DNA of 64,000 bases from Verrucomicrobiia bacterium (GTDB taxonomy: Bacteria > Verrucomicrobiota > Verrucomicrobiia > Limisphaerales > JADLHS01). The DNA lies in the NCBI GenBank assembly GCA_026125285.1, contig JAHCLO010000014.1, positions 62,001 through 126,000 on the forward strand, given 5' to 3'. Position 1 is the first letter of the stretch; every line of letters begins with the position of its first letter. Below are positions 28,596 through 38,001 of this stretch, in pieces. Made by a program: the position numbers and the translations under genes. A model generated the notes under the pieces. That model made no database searches, was not told the origin of the DNA, and saw nothing but the letters and a program-made list of their open reading frames with translations.

Positions 28596-31244
28596 CTACG
28601 GGCGAGGAGCCGGCTGCGAGGGTGAATCCTCGGCTGGTTCTCGAGCTGGCGGCTGGGGTGCTTTGAACGGCGAGTCTTCCGGCACCCGCACCACCGGCGG
28701 CAGTGGTTGGGCGGCGCGTTTCGCCGTGAGTTCGGAAGGGATTTTGATCAGCTTCAATTCCTTGGCCAGTTCGTCCAGCATGACAACGAGCAGACTTTGG
28801 AGGGCGCGCTGCTGGTGCGTGAGCCACCAGACCAGCGCCGGAACGGTCAACACGAGCAGTCCCAACCCCACCCACCAATTGCCAAGGAGTCCAAGCACCA
28901 GAGTTTCGAGTGCCAGCAACGACCAGAAAACGACTTTCGCCGGCAACGACCAGCGGCCCCGCAAGCGGCAGCGCAGCATCCGCTGGCCGGGGGCATGATC
29001 CTCGGCGGCCGTGACTATTTGCACAGAGGTCCAACGGTTGCCGTACGTTTCCACGTCAAATTCGCTCCAGCCGATGTCCGCGCGGTTGGACCAGCCCAGC
29101 CGGTCCAGTTCGGCGATGATGCGGGTGACGAACTCGACGCGTTCCACTGGCGGCTCCGCCCAGTATCGGACTTCGCGGAGGGACTCCGGATTGTCGCGCA
29201 ACGCCAAGGATTCAAGGCTTTCGGGCGGCTGCGGCTTCGGCGAGCGCAATTGTAGTCGGCCCTGGTACCGTTGCCAGCCGCGGACGATGGGTTGCAGGAA
29301 AAACAACAACGCCACGAGGGGTCGGGACCACCAGCGTCGCCTGGCGGGCGGCAGGGCGGCTTGCGCACCCGCCGCAACACAAAACCCGACCGAGCAAAGC
29401 AGGCTCGTTGCGGCGAGCAGCAACAGATGGGGAAACGCGGCGGACAACACCCACAGCGGCAGGGTGACGAGCACATGATACTCCAGGGTGGTGAACAACA
29501 TCAGCGTCAGGGCCGGCTCGGAGGCGTAGAGCGTTTGAAACAGGCCGCTGCCAAAGACGCCCCGGTAGATGACCGGTCGCCCCAACCGCACGCCAAATCG
29601 TGCTGGCGTATAAATTCGCCCGCGCCAGATGCTGTCGCCGAACGCATTGAAGTACTCCGGATGTTTCCGCACGAGCAGCGCCTCCGCTTCGCCGTAACCG
29701 CGCTGTTGTTTCAAATACGCGCCGACGGTGGAACGACGGAAATGCCACACGAAAGCCGCAGGATTGAAGCCAATGACGATGCCCGCCTGCTGCAGCCGCC
29801 AGCAGATGTCCACGTCGTCGCCCGCTTTACGGAAGATTGGGTCAAAGCCGCCGACCAAAGCGAGCGCCCACTTGTAGAACGCCATGTTGCACCCGGGTAT
29901 GTGTTCCGCGCGCCGGTCATCCAGCATGACATGGGCCGGGCCGCCGGGCGACACCATCACTGCGGCGGCGACCGCGGAATCTTCTGGCGGCAAGAGATTG
30001 GGGCCGCCGATCGCGGCGCAGTCACTTGTGATCAAATCACCGACTAGATAATAGAGCCAGTCTTCATCCGCGCGACAATCTGCATCAGTGAACGCCACGA
30101 TCTCACCTTCCGCGACCGCGATGCCGGTGTTGCGGGCGACTGACAGGCCACGATTGCGATCGTGCTGGATGAACCGTACGCTGGGATGGTGCGATGCGAT
30201 CTGAGCCGTCGTGTCGGTTGAACCGTCATCCACCAGGATGACTTCGTAGTCGGGGTAATTCAGTTGCTCCAACGAATCAAGACAGGTGCCCAGCGTGCGG
30301 TCAGCGTTGTAACTCGCTACGACGACGGAAACCTTCGGGTGCCGAGCCAGCGGAAAGTGGGGCGCGGCGTGGAACATTTCCTGGACCACACGGAACGATT
30401 CCTTGGGCTGGCGCGCCGCAGTGGTGATCCCCATTTGCCAGTCTTCGACTTGTTGCCCCTCCTTGAACCAATCGTCCGTGAAGCTGAACACCACGGTCCC
30501 GGCCAGGCCGCCGCGAAACGAATGTTCGATCTGCCAGCGCAGGATCTCACACTTGCGCGCCTCGCCCTCGCGCAGCGAGTCAATGCCGAATTCACCCAGC
30601 AGGAGGGGCTTGGCATCGGCCATCATTTGCAGGCGGGCGAGGTAGTTTCTGAACGGTTGGGGCTGGTGCAGGTAAACGTTGAAGCATAAGAAATCCAGGC
30701 TCTGTGGGCGCAGGAACTCCGTTGGCGGAAAATTCGTGAAAGTGCAGAGGCAGCCTGGGTCCACTCGCTTGGCCTCCAGCACAAGTTCGTCCAAAAACTC
30801 CGCCACCGCGCGTTCCCCGCTCCAGCGCACGATGTCGGGGGGAATCTCATTGGCCACACTGAAGGCGAACACGGCCGGGTGCTGCGCGCAACTCTTCACC
30901 GCCTGGCGCACCTGGTCCTTCGCCGCTGCACGCAGCGGCGCGGAATCCAGAAAACACCGGTGCTTGTCCCACGGAATGTCCACCAGCAGCAACAGACCGT
31001 GCTGCGCAGCCAGGTCGAGCAACCAGCGGGGGGGGACGTGGTACACCCGCAGGAGGTTCGCGCCAAGTTCACGAACGAGAGCGAAGTCGCGGCCGGTTTG
31101 CTCCGGCGCGGCGAAGGGTTCGCCATCCGCGTTGGGTGCAAACGGTCCGTACGCCAATCCCTTGGCGTAAAATTTTTCCGCGCCCCGGCGAAAGAATTTG
31201 CCATCCACCATGACGCGCGGGCGGGAGGAATCCGACTCTGACAT
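28596..31244 (-). CDS. Fusion of a GH2/GH5-like TIM barrel with a membrane family-2 glycosyltransferase
   Basis: An 882-residue protein. Residues 1-295 form a glycoside-hydrolase-like TIM barrel with the acid/base motif VANEIP (Glu133) and a candidate nucleophile in LLGEFGID (Glu218). Residues about 304-520 are a GT2 domain: [26 protein letters not shown] at 339-344, and FTDADCRAD. Several membrane helices follow (for example [20 protein letters not shown] and [20 protein letters not shown]). A Pro-rich, basic C-terminal tail ends the protein. No signal peptide precedes the barrel, so it appears cytoplasmic. The protein may make an exported polysaccharide and trim or bind it. Both catalytic sites look intact. 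Confidence 0.85.
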   Translation of the reverse strand: MSESDSSRPRVMVDGKFFRRGAEKFYAKGLAYGPFAPNADGEPFAAPEQTGRDFALVRELGANLLRVYHVPPRWLLDLAAQHGLLLLVDIPWDKHRCFLDSAPLRAAAKDQVRQAVKSCAQHPAVFAFSVANEIPPDIVRWSGERAVAEFLDELVLEAKRVDPGCLCTFTNFPPTEFLRPQSLDFLCFNVYLHQPQPFRNYLARLQMMADAKPLLLGEFGIDSLREGEARKCEILRWQIEHSFRGGLAGTVVFSFTDDWFKEGQQVEDWQMGITTAARQPKESFRVVQEMFHAAPHFPLARHPKVSVVVASYNADRTLGTCLDSLEQLNYPDYEVILVDDGSTDTTAQIASHHPSVRFIQHDRNRGLSVARNTGIAVAEGEIVAFTDADCRADEDWLYYLVGDLITSDCAAIGGPNLLPPEDSAVAAAVMVSPGGPAHVMLDDRRAEHIPGCNMAFYKWALALVGGFDPIFRKAGDDVDICWRLQQAGIVIGFNPAAFVWHFRRSTVGAYLKQQRGYGEAEALLVRKHPEYFNAFGDSIWRGRIYTPARFGVRLGRPVIYRGVFGSGLFQTLYASEPALTLMLFTTLEYHVLVTLPLWVLSAAFPHLLLLAATSLLCSVGFCVAAGAQAALPPARRRWWSRPLVALLFFLQPIVRGWQRYQGRLQLRSPKPQPPESLESLALRDNPESLREVRYWAEPPVERVEFVTRIIAELDRLGWSNRADIGWSEFDVETYGNRWTSVQIVTAAEDHAPGQRMLRCRLRGRWSLPAKVVFWSLLALETLVLGLLGNWWVGLGLLVLTVPALVWWLTHQQRALQSLLVVMLDELAKELKLIKIPSELTAKRAAQPLPPVVRVPEDSPFKAPQPPAREPAEDSPSQPAPRP

Positions 31245-31401
31245 GCGGTTTAGACGGAGGAGGATTTGGTTTTAGTCATGAGGGTTTCAAATTGGCAATT
31301 TGCCCGTTGCCGCACAAGCCAACGGCGGGCTGGCCGGGGGAAACCAGGCAAAGAAACAGCGGCGGTCTGATCCGCTTGTAGCAAGCGGTGTCGGTTGTTC
31401 G

Positions 31402-32931
31402 TCATTCGCTGCGTCCGGAGAATTCCGCCAGCATCACTGCGATCTTGTCAATTTCGTTACGGGCTGGCGGATGGGACCCCGCCGCATACCGGTTGAGCAT
31501 GATGGAGAAAATCAGGCGCTCACCAGCGGCAGTGGTTACATGGCCGGACAACGAATTGGCCCAGCGCAAAGTGCCGGTCTTGGCGCGTACGTTGCCGGCC
31601 GCGGGCGTGCCGCGCATCCGGTTGCGCAAGGTGCCGTCCACGCCGGCGATGGGCAGTGCGTTCAGGTAGGCGGCTGCCTCCGCGTGGCGATCCATGAATT
31701 GCAGCAGCGCAATGGTGGCGTTTGGCGTGGTGAGATTATTGCGGGACAGCCCCGAGCCTTCCTCGAATTGCACCTCATCGCGGGGCACCCCGGTTTTGTC
31801 CAGAAATGCGCGAAGCTGTCGGATGCCCGCAGCCTCCGAGGTGCCCCGTCCCGGCGCGTTGTCGGACTCCGACAGCGCACCCACGTGTGCGAGGAGCAAA
31901 TCAGTGTGTAAATTCTGCGATGGCTTCTGAATGTTCCGGGCCAGTTCGCGCATCGGCGGTGATGCCATCGAGCCGAGTTCCACGAGTTTATCCCAGTCAC
32001 TGGGCCGGGCCTGCCGGTCAAGCCAATCCATCGTGCGCAGTTGGCCGCTTACCTTGATGCCTTGGCGCGCAAGGGCTTCCTTGAAAAGTGACACAAACAA
32101 GCCCGCGGGGTTGTGAAGCGTGACCGTTTCCGTGTAATTGGTGATGCCAAGCGGCATCTGACCAGACACATATACAACATTGCCGCCCAGGGGACGATAA
32201 GTCCTGATGTTACGTCGTCCGGTCGCGGTCACGGTTTCCGTCCGATTACTGAGGATGACATACGCGGTGGCGGGCGAGAGTGTGAGACGGCAGGGATCGC
32301 CTTCGCGCTCGCCGGGTTGAATGGCGAGTTCCAGGGTGTTGTCATTGATGGTCAGGGCGGACAGTTCCGCGCCATAGTAGTACTGCAAGTCCTCCCAATC
32401 CCATCCCGAACCATAGGGCGGTCCCTGAATGAAACTTGCGTCGCCAATCAGGTCACCGCTGATGCGCTTGACCCCGGCGTTCGTCAGCGCCGCCACCAAG
32501 GGCGCGAGGGCCGCATAAACGTCGCCGCCGTGCCACCTTCCGTGGATGGATGGATCGCCGCGGCCATAAACCATCAGGTCGCCTTTGAGTGTGCCGTTGC
32601 GGCTGGGTTTCGCGGCGGCATATAGGGTAGTCTTGATGCGGTAATCTCCGCCGAGTTGATCCAAGGCAAGCGCCACGGTGTAGAGTTTTGAGTTCGAGGC
32701 CGGACTGAACAGTTTTTCCGCGTTGTGCTCAAAAAGCGTCTTACCCGATTCGAGCGAAACCACCTTCACGCCCCAGGTGCTGGCGGCGAAATGCGGCTGG
32801 GAGACATGCGCCGTGAGACGTTCCCGCAAGTCGGCCAGGGTGGCAGGGGCGGGGGCCGGTTGGGCCGGCGCGGAGGACACCGCTGCTGCCAGCCACCAAG
32901 CCGTCAGCCCGGAAAGTATTCTTGGATTCAT
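31402..32931 (-). CDS. dacB: D-alanyl-D-alanine carboxypeptidase/endopeptidase, PBP4 type
   Basis: Start set at ATG 32931, which begins a signal peptide (MNPRILSGLTAWWLAAAVSS). The 509-residue penicillin-binding protein has SxxK at Ser79-Asn-Ser-Lys82 (SPASNSKLYT), the SxN motif in SGLSRNNLTTP, and KTG in VRAKTGTLRWANS. The large insertion between SxxK and SxN is typical of class C PBPs (PBP4/DacB). It trims or cleaves peptidoglycan peptide cross-links in the periplasm. It follows the small lipoprotein gene by 52 bases on the same strand. Confidence 0.92.
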   Translation of the reverse strand: MNPRILSGLTAWWLAAAVSSAPAQPAPAPATLADLRERLTAHVSQPHFAASTWGVKVVSLESGKTLFEHNAEKLFSPASNSKLYTVALALDQLGGDYRIKTTLYAAAKPSRNGTLKGDLMVYGRGDPSIHGRWHGGDVYAALAPLVAALTNAGVKRISGDLIGDASFIQGPPYGSGWDWEDLQYYYGAELSALTINDNTLELAIQPGEREGDPCRLTLSPATAYVILSNRTETVTATGRRNIRTYRPLGGNVVYVSGQMPLGITNYTETVTLHNPAGLFVSLFKEALARQGIKVSGQLRTMDWLDRQARPSDWDKLVELGSMASPPMRELARNIQKPSQNLHTDLLLAHVGALSESDNAPGRGTSEAAGIRQLRAFLDKTGVPRDEVQFEEGSGLSRNNLTTPNATIALLQFMDRHAEAAAYLNALPIAGVDGTLRNRMRGTPAAGNVRAKTGTLRWANSLSGHVTTAAGERLIFSIMLNRYAAGSHPPARNEIDKIAVMLAEFSGRSE

Positions 32932-32983
32932 GATTCGATTTTGAAGTCCCGATGGAGAAAGCTCGCGAGGCCTCGCTTCGATG

Positions 32984-33415
32984 CTATTCGGGCCGCCGCA
33001 TCTCGAAGAGGCCGTGATCATACTTCGAGCGATAGGTGGCCTGGAATTCAGCGGGCGTTGCGTGGCCTTCGTATTGGTAAACGCCACCGGCCAGTTTGCC
33101 GAGATGCTTCTCGCCCAGGAATCGCCACTCTCCGGCCTGTGCTTCGACCTGCAATTCCACTGAGGAACTGAACCGGAACACCTTCCAATAGGTGGCGTGG
33201 AAGCGGGCCGACCATTGCTCGCCGCCGGTTTGGGTCAACAAGCCGCGCAACCTGCCGGTGTGGCCATTGACCGCGCTCAACCATCGGCCTTCCCATCGGC
33301 CGGCGATGGAATCGGGAGCGACGGGTTCCTCGCCGGCGGCTCGCCAGTCGCGGTTGAAAGTGGAACAACCGCACGTCCAGCCGAGCAGCAAGGCGAGCGT
33401 GACAGTGGCTTTCAC
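32984..33415 (-). CDS. Small putative lipoprotein
   Basis: I place the start at a GTG (33415) that gives a short signal sequence (KATVTLALLLGWTCGCST) with a cysteine as likely lipidation site. An ATG at 33544 would add 43 unconvincing residues. The mature part, about 125 residues, is beta-rich: SIAGRWEGRWLSAVNGHTGR, SARFHATYWKVFRFSS, YQYEGHATPAEFQATY. It looks like a lipocalin-like barrel fragment by pattern alone. It is likely co-transcribed with the DD-peptidase gene downstream. Function unknown. Confidence 0.55.
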   Translation of the reverse strand: MKATVTLALLLGWTCGCSTFNRDWRAAGEEPVAPDSIAGRWEGRWLSAVNGHTGRLRGLLTQTGGEQWSARFHATYWKVFRFSSSVELQVEAQAGEWRFLGEKHLGKLAGGVYQYEGHATPAEFQATYRSKYDHGLFEMRRPE

Positions 33416-33868
33416 CAGGCCCACCAGTCCAGGCGGGCGTTGGCTGCCGGGGCCGAAACACTGGATACGTTGCGTGGCGGAAGCTTTCACGTCTCCGATT
33501 TTCGTTTCATGTGGTGGACTGGCAAGCCCAAATTCCAAACCCAATTCCCGACGCCCGACTTTGGCTGGCCGGCAGATCCTGACTCGATCACTTTTTCCCA
33601 GGACCTGGGTTCCGAAGCGCCGGCGCTTCGGTTATGAATTCACTGACGGCCTTTTCACGCAGGAAGGAATATGAACCATACCGGACTCACCCGCTCGTTC
33701 ATGCTGGCGGTGGTGTTGGCTAAACTGCCGGGTGCGGGGCGAGAATCCGCAGCCAACGGAAACGTCCCCCACGCACCCTTCGCACCCGCACCCATGTCCG
33801 TCGGGCTTTGAGAGAGTGCCGGTTGTCCCAGACGCCCACCCGCACCAAGGGTTCAATGCCCCCGCCAA
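33416..33868. other. Divergent intergenic region before the cbb3 cluster
   Basis: This gap separates the leftward lipoprotein gene from the rightward cbb3 oxidase cluster. Apart from one very short ORF described separately, no gene is supported. The oxidase-cluster promoter should lie here. I did not see a clear FNR-type TTGAT-N4-ATCAA palindrome. Confidence 0.35.
33671..33811 (+). CDS. Very short ORF (46 codons) with a good ribosome-binding site, doubtful
   Basis: An ATG at 33671 is preceded by AGGAAGGA at a suitable distance. The 46-residue product MNHTGLTRSFMLAVVLAKLP plus a Pro/Ala-rich tail has a weakly hydrophobic start. It could be a leader peptide, a remnant of an exported protein, or chance. 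The Shine-Dalgarno is the only positive evidence. Confidence 0.25.
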   Translation: MNHTGLTRSFMLAVVLAKLPGAGRESAANGNVPHAPFAPAPMSVGL

Positions 33869-36643
33869 ATGATGATTAGTAGAAGCCAAAAAATGGTAAG
33901 CCAGACCCAGACTGCCGGGCAAAACTCCGGGCGAACCTGTTTTGAAACTTGGGAAACGCGGCGTGGTAACGTCGCGGGCGCTCGCTTTGTGTTCAGAGCC
34001 GCGCTGGCCAAATCTAGGCTGGCCCAAGTGGCGAACACCAAAGAAGTGACTGGCTCGCTTGGAACAACTTTGACTGATGCGCCGCTGGCGGCGGGGCGTG
34101 CCAACTCGGCCCGCTCCCGCGCGGCGTGCTTTCATTGTGGCGAACCCTGTCCGAACGGAGATTTCGCCAAGGCGGAGAAAGTCTTTTGCTGCAATGGCTG
34201 TCTGGTGGTTCACGAACTGTTGACCGAAAGCGGGTTGGGCCACTTCTACGACCTGCGGCAATCACCCGGCATTCGCATCCAGCGCCAGACCCGCCAGGAG
34301 CAATGGGTATTTCTGGATGAACCCGCGGTGCGGCGGCAGTTGCTCGATTTTGCCGATGACCGCCAAAGCCGTGTGACATTCCACATTCCGGCGATCCACT
34401 GCATCGCCTGTGTCTGGCTGCTGGAGAATCTCTTCCGGCTGCATCCGGGCGTGGGACGCTCGGTTGTCAATTACGCCCGACGCGAAGTGGCCATCACCTT
34501 CTCGACCGGCGAAATCAAACTCAGCGAATTGGTCGCGCTGCTCGCCTCCATTGGCTATGAGCCATCGCTGACGCTGGGTGAACTGGAGAAGCGGCCCGCC
34601 GGTTTCGCGCGGAAGCGTCAGTGGTTGCAGGTGGGGATTGCCGGCTTTGCCTTTGGCAACATCATGCTCTTCAGCCTGCCGCAGTATTTCGGGATGGACG
34701 GCCTTAGCGGCCCGGCGTTTGCGACCCTGTTCGGCTGGCTGAGTCTGGCGCTGGCATTGCCGGTGGTGGCATTCAGCGCGGCGGATTACTGGAAGTCGGC
34801 GTGGCTCGCTTTGCGGCAACGATTGCTCACGCTGGATGTGCCCATCGCCCTGGGGCTGGCGGCAATTTACGGGCAAAGCGTCTATGAAATCGCCTCGCGC
34901 ACCGGCGAGGGCTACTGCGATTCGCTGACCGGCTTGATTTTCTTCCTGCTGTGCGGGCGCATTTTTCAACAGAAGACCCACGAACGATTGGCCTTCGATC
35001 GCGACTACAAATCTTTCTTCCCACTTTCGGTGACGCGACGCAATTCGAAGGAACCGCCCAGTGAGCGCCACCCCGCTCGACCTGCAGAGGAGCGGGTTTC
35101 GCTTTCGCAACTCCGCGTTGGCGACCGCATTGTGCTGCGCAATGGGGAGTTGATTCCCGCCGATGCCCAATTGGTAAGTGGCCCGGCGATGATTGATTAC
35201 AGTTTCGTGACCGGCGAATCCGAGCCGGTCGCCCGGCAGGCAGGCGATTACCTTTACGCCGGCGGACAACAAATTGGCGCGGCCATCGAAGTGGAAACCG
35301 TCAAGGCGGTGTCGCAGAGCTATCTGACTTCGCTCTGGAATCATGAAGCTTTTCACAAAGACCGCGACGAAACTGCCAACACGCTGACGAATCGTTACAG
35401 CCGGCGATTTACGGTCATCGTGATTGGCGTGGCCGTCGGCGCGGCGTTGTTCTGGGCGTTGTCCGGAAATCTCCCGCGCGGGATCAAAGCCTTCACCTCG
35501 GTGTTGATTGTGGCGTGTCCGTGCGCGCTGGCGCTGGCGGCGCCGTTCACACTCGGCACGGCGCAACGCTGGCTGACGCGTACCAGGGTCTTTCTGAAAA
35601 ACGCGCTGGTTATTGAACGACTTGCGCGGGTTAACGCGATCGTCTTCGACAAGACCGGCACCCTCACCTCGGCCGGCGTGAACGCCGTAAATTTCCACGG
35701 GACCTCGTTGAGCCAGGCGGAGGCGCGCTGGATCGCTTCGCTCACGCGGCACTCGACGCATCCGCTTTCGGCGCGTATTGCCGAGTCGTTCGGCGACCAG
35801 TACCTGCCTGAACTGGTTCAGGGGTTCTGCGAGACAGCGGGGTGCGGTATCGAGGGTACGGTGGACGGACACACCCTGCTCCTCGGCTCGCGCGGTTGGC
35901 TGGCTTCACGTGGGGTTGATTGTAGCCGACGAAGTAACGAGGCGAAGACGCAACCCGAGGCAAATCCGCCTCCTCACGTCAGCGGCGACAGTGGCAGCGT
36001 GGTTCACGTGGCGATTGACGGTGGATATCGCGGAGCATTTGTCCTCGCCGGCACGCTGCGGCCGGAAACGGATGAATTGCTCCGGCAACTGGCCGGGCGC
36101 AACGAATTGGCCCTGCTCTCCGGTGACAACGAACGCGAGCGCGAGCGTTTCCGCGCGTTGTTCGGCGCGGCGGCGCGACTGAACTTCAATCAAAGCCCGC
36201 TCGACAAGCTTGGTTTCATCCAACGTCTGCAACAGCAGGGTAAAACCGTGATGATGGTGGGCGACGGCTTGAACGATGCCGGCGCATTGAGGCAAAGCGA
36301 CGTGGGCGTGGCGGTCGTGGAGAAGATTGGTGCGTTCTCACCGGCCAGTGACGTGATTCTGGACGCGGTGCGCGTGCCGCAGCTCTTTGAGATTCTCACC
36401 CTCGCCCGCCGGGCGGTGCGCATTGTGAAGATCAGCTTTGGCATTTCCGCCGCCTACAACGTCGTTGGCGTGAGCATCGCCGCGGCGGGGCTGCTGTCGC
36501 CGGTCGTCTGCGCGGTATTGATGCCGGTGAGTTCAGTGTCGGTGGTGCTGTTTGCATGCGGCGTCACGACGTGGGCGGCGCGGCGCACCGGCCTGAAGTT
36601 TGACTTGGAACAAGGCCCGGCGGACGCGGGCTTGATTGATTGA
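33869..36643 (+). CDS. ccoI: Copper-transporting P-type ATPase for cbb3 oxidase assembly (CcoI/FixI)
   Basis: A P1B-type ATPase. An N-terminal CcoI-type cysteine module (CFHCGEPC and FCCNGC, residues about 87-111) and an HMA-like domain with HCIAC (178-181) are followed by membrane helices. The CPC ion motif is near 550, the phosphorylation motif DKTGTLT near 594, an HP motif follows (STHPLS), and the hinge GDGLNDAG is near 799. It exports copper for the binuclear site of cbb3 oxidase. The true start is uncertain: the first 53 codons are not protein-like, and a GTG at 34028 is a good alternative. The nucleotide-binding domain carries an in-frame palindromic repeat (35922-35989). Next gene: ccoS. 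Confidence 0.9.
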   Translation: MMISRSQKMVSQTQTAGQNSGRTCFETWETRRGNVAGARFVFRAALAKSRLAQVANTKEVTGSLGTTLTDAPLAAGRANSARSRAACFHCGEPCPNGDFAKAEKVFCCNGCLVVHELLTESGLGHFYDLRQSPGIRIQRQTRQEQWVFLDEPAVRRQLLDFADDRQSRVTFHIPAIHCIACVWLLENLFRLHPGVGRSVVNYARREVAITFSTGEIKLSELVALLASIGYEPSLTLGELEKRPAGFARKRQWLQVGIAGFAFGNIMLFSLPQYFGMDGLSGPAFATLFGWLSLALALPVVAFSAADYWKSAWLALRQRLLTLDVPIALGLAAIYGQSVYEIASRTGEGYCDSLTGLIFFLLCGRIFQQKTHERLAFDRDYKSFFPLSVTRRNSKEPPSERHPARPAEERVSLSQLRVGDRIVLRNGELIPADAQLVSGPAMIDYSFVTGESEPVARQAGDYLYAGGQQIGAAIEVETVKAVSQSYLTSLWNHEAFHKDRDETANTLTNRYSRRFTVIVIGVAVGAALFWALSGNLPRGIKAFTSVLIVACPCALALAAPFTLGTAQRWLTRTRVFLKNALVIERLARVNAIVFDKTGTLTSAGVNAVNFHGTSLSQAEARWIASLTRHSTHPLSARIAESFGDQYLPELVQGFCETAGCGIEGTVDGHTLLLGSRGWLASRGVDCSRRSNEAKTQPEANPPPHVSGDSGSVVHVAIDGGYRGAFVLAGTLRPETDELLRQLAGRNELALLSGDNERERERFRALFGAAARLNFNQSPLDKLGFIQRLQQQGKTVMMVGDGLNDAGALRQSDVGVAVVEKIGAFSPASDVILDAVRVPQLFEILTLARRAVRIVKISFGISAAYNVVGVSIAAAGLLSPVVCAVLMPVSSVSVVLFACGVTTWAARRTGLKFDLEQGPADAGLID
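35922..35989. repeat. GTAG-type palindromic element in frame inside ccoI
   Basis: A 68-base element starts GTAGCCGACGAAGTAACGAG and ends TCCTCACGTCAGCGGCGAC. The outer 25 bases on each side are complementary at 18 of 25 positions. It is translated in the ATPase as SRRSNEA...NPPPHVSGD, between the DKTGT and GDGLND motifs. The inner right arm TCCGCCTCCTCACGTC is identical to that of the element in ccoG at 42059-42129. Confidence 0.8.
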
Positions 36644-36662
36644 AGCCCAACGGATTCAAGGC

Positions 36663-36959
36663 ATGAGCGTAATTTTGATTCTGATCCTGGCCAGCCTCGC
36701 GATGGCGCTGCTGTTTCTTGGCGGCTTCATCTGGGCGGTGCGTGCCGGCCAGTTTGAAGACACGGCCACGCCCGCCCTGCGGGTGTTGCTGGACGAACCA
36801 GTCCACCAACCGGTCCCCCCGCCCGGCACTCCGCCGCGCCGCGAGCATTTAAGGGCCGCAAAAACTCTCACCTGCCCGGAGAATCCAACGCTCCGTCCCC
36901 GGGCCGGTGCAAACCCTGAATCCCAATGGAGCAAGAACCCCGCAACTCAGAAAACCTGA
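36663..36959 (+). CDS. ccoS: cbb3 oxidase assembly protein CcoS with extended C-terminus
   Basis: Start at ATG 36663 (MSVILILILASLAMALLFLG). The first 45 residues are a typical CcoS: one membrane helix followed by FIWAVRAGQFEDTATPALRVL. CcoS is needed to insert metal cofactors into cbb3 oxidase. The family is usually 50-70 residues, but this frame continues to 98 with a Pro/Arg-rich tail that reads like translated non-coding DNA. It follows ccoI by 19 bases and precedes an outer-membrane protein gene by 7 bases. Confidence 0.85.
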   Translation: MSVILILILASLAMALLFLGGFIWAVRAGQFEDTATPALRVLLDEPVHQPVPPPGTPPRREHLRAAKTLTCPENPTLRPRAGANPESQWSKNPATQKT

Positions 36960-36966
36960 CAACCTT

Positions 36967-37896
36967 ATGAAGAACCAAACTTGGAAGCCAACCTTCCTGC
37001 GCCACGCTTGGACCGGCGGAATGGCGACGCTGATCCTCACGGCGAGTCTCACCCCGGGCCGATGCAATGGCGCGGAGGATTGGAAGGACAAAGCCATCTC
37101 GCCGGTGGTGAATCCCATTTACTTCGAGGACCCGCGCATCACGAGCGAGGCGCGTCCGATCTTCATCAACCATTACCTGCCCGACACGTTCAAGTTTGAC
37201 GGCGGCAAGGCGCCCCTCGGAGGCGAAGTGCGCGTGTATGCGCTGCAACTTCGGTACGCCCTGACCGAGCGCCTGGGATTGATCGCCACCAAGGACGGCT
37301 ACATCCAACTGCGACCCGACCACACCGTAGCCAAGGACAGCGGTTGGGCGAATCTGGCCGCTGGTCTGAAATACGCGCTGGTGGACGACGTGGACAACCA
37401 ACTGCTGGTGACACCCGGGTTGACGTTTGAAATCCCGACGGGCAACACGGACGTCCTCCAAGGGCGCGGCAAGGGTGAGTGGAATCCCTTTGTCTCCGCG
37501 GCCAAAGGCTGGGGCAATTTTCACGTGGTGGGCAATGTGGGCGGGCGCATTCCCAATGATTTCGACAAGCAGACCGCCCAACTGCGCTACAGCCTGCAGT
37601 TGGATTACTACACCTGCCGGTACTTCATCCCCTTTGTCGCCGCCAACGGCTACACCGTTTTGAGCGAGGGCGAAACCAAACTGCTCGGCGCGGTGGACCT
37701 CAACACGGAAATGTACGATCTGATCAATTTCGGCAGCACGGAGGCCAAGGGCACAACCCAGATTACGGTGGGCGGAGGATTCCGCTCCAAGTTGACGAAG
37801 CACCTGGACCTGGGCTTGGCCTATGAGGCGGGGGTGAGCAACCCGAAAGGCATCTTCGATCGCCGGCTGACCGTGGATTTGATCTGGCGCTGGTGA
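36967..37896 (+). CDS. Outer-membrane beta-barrel protein embedded in the cbb3 cluster
   Basis: From ATG 36967, a 309-residue protein with a signal peptide (about residues 1-35). The mature chain has alternating hydrophobic/polar strands: VRVYALQLRYALTERLGLIA, WANLAAGLKYALVDD, QLLVTPGLTFEIPTG, and a C-terminal strand RRLTVDLIWRW ending in Trp, as usual for outer-membrane barrels. It resembles MetA-pathway/transporter-like outer membrane proteins by pattern. It starts 7 bases after ccoS and is followed by ccoNO, so it belongs to the oxidase operon. Its link to copper or haem supply is inference only. Confidence 0.75.
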   Translation: MKNQTWKPTFLRHAWTGGMATLILTASLTPGRCNGAEDWKDKAISPVVNPIYFEDPRITSEARPIFINHYLPDTFKFDGGKAPLGGEVRVYALQLRYALTERLGLIATKDGYIQLRPDHTVAKDSGWANLAAGLKYALVDDVDNQLLVTPGLTFEIPTGNTDVLQGRGKGEWNPFVSAAKGWGNFHVVGNVGGRIPNDFDKQTAQLRYSLQLDYYTCRYFIPFVAANGYTVLSEGETKLLGAVDLNTEMYDLINFGSTEAKGTTQITVGGGFRSKLTKHLDLGLAYEAGVSNPKGIFDRRLTVDLIWRW

Positions 37897-38001
37897 CACA
37901 CGGCCGGGCGTGGCGTGGGGGGAAACACCCCCGCGCCGCGAATCCGCCGCCGACCGCCGGAATGGAACGATTGACGAAGCAACGCACAAAACACGAACAC
38001 C

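Noticed and set aside
34262..35872. Minus-strand frame of 536 codons
   Set aside because: Shadow of the copper ATPase gene, which has all P-type ATPase motifs.
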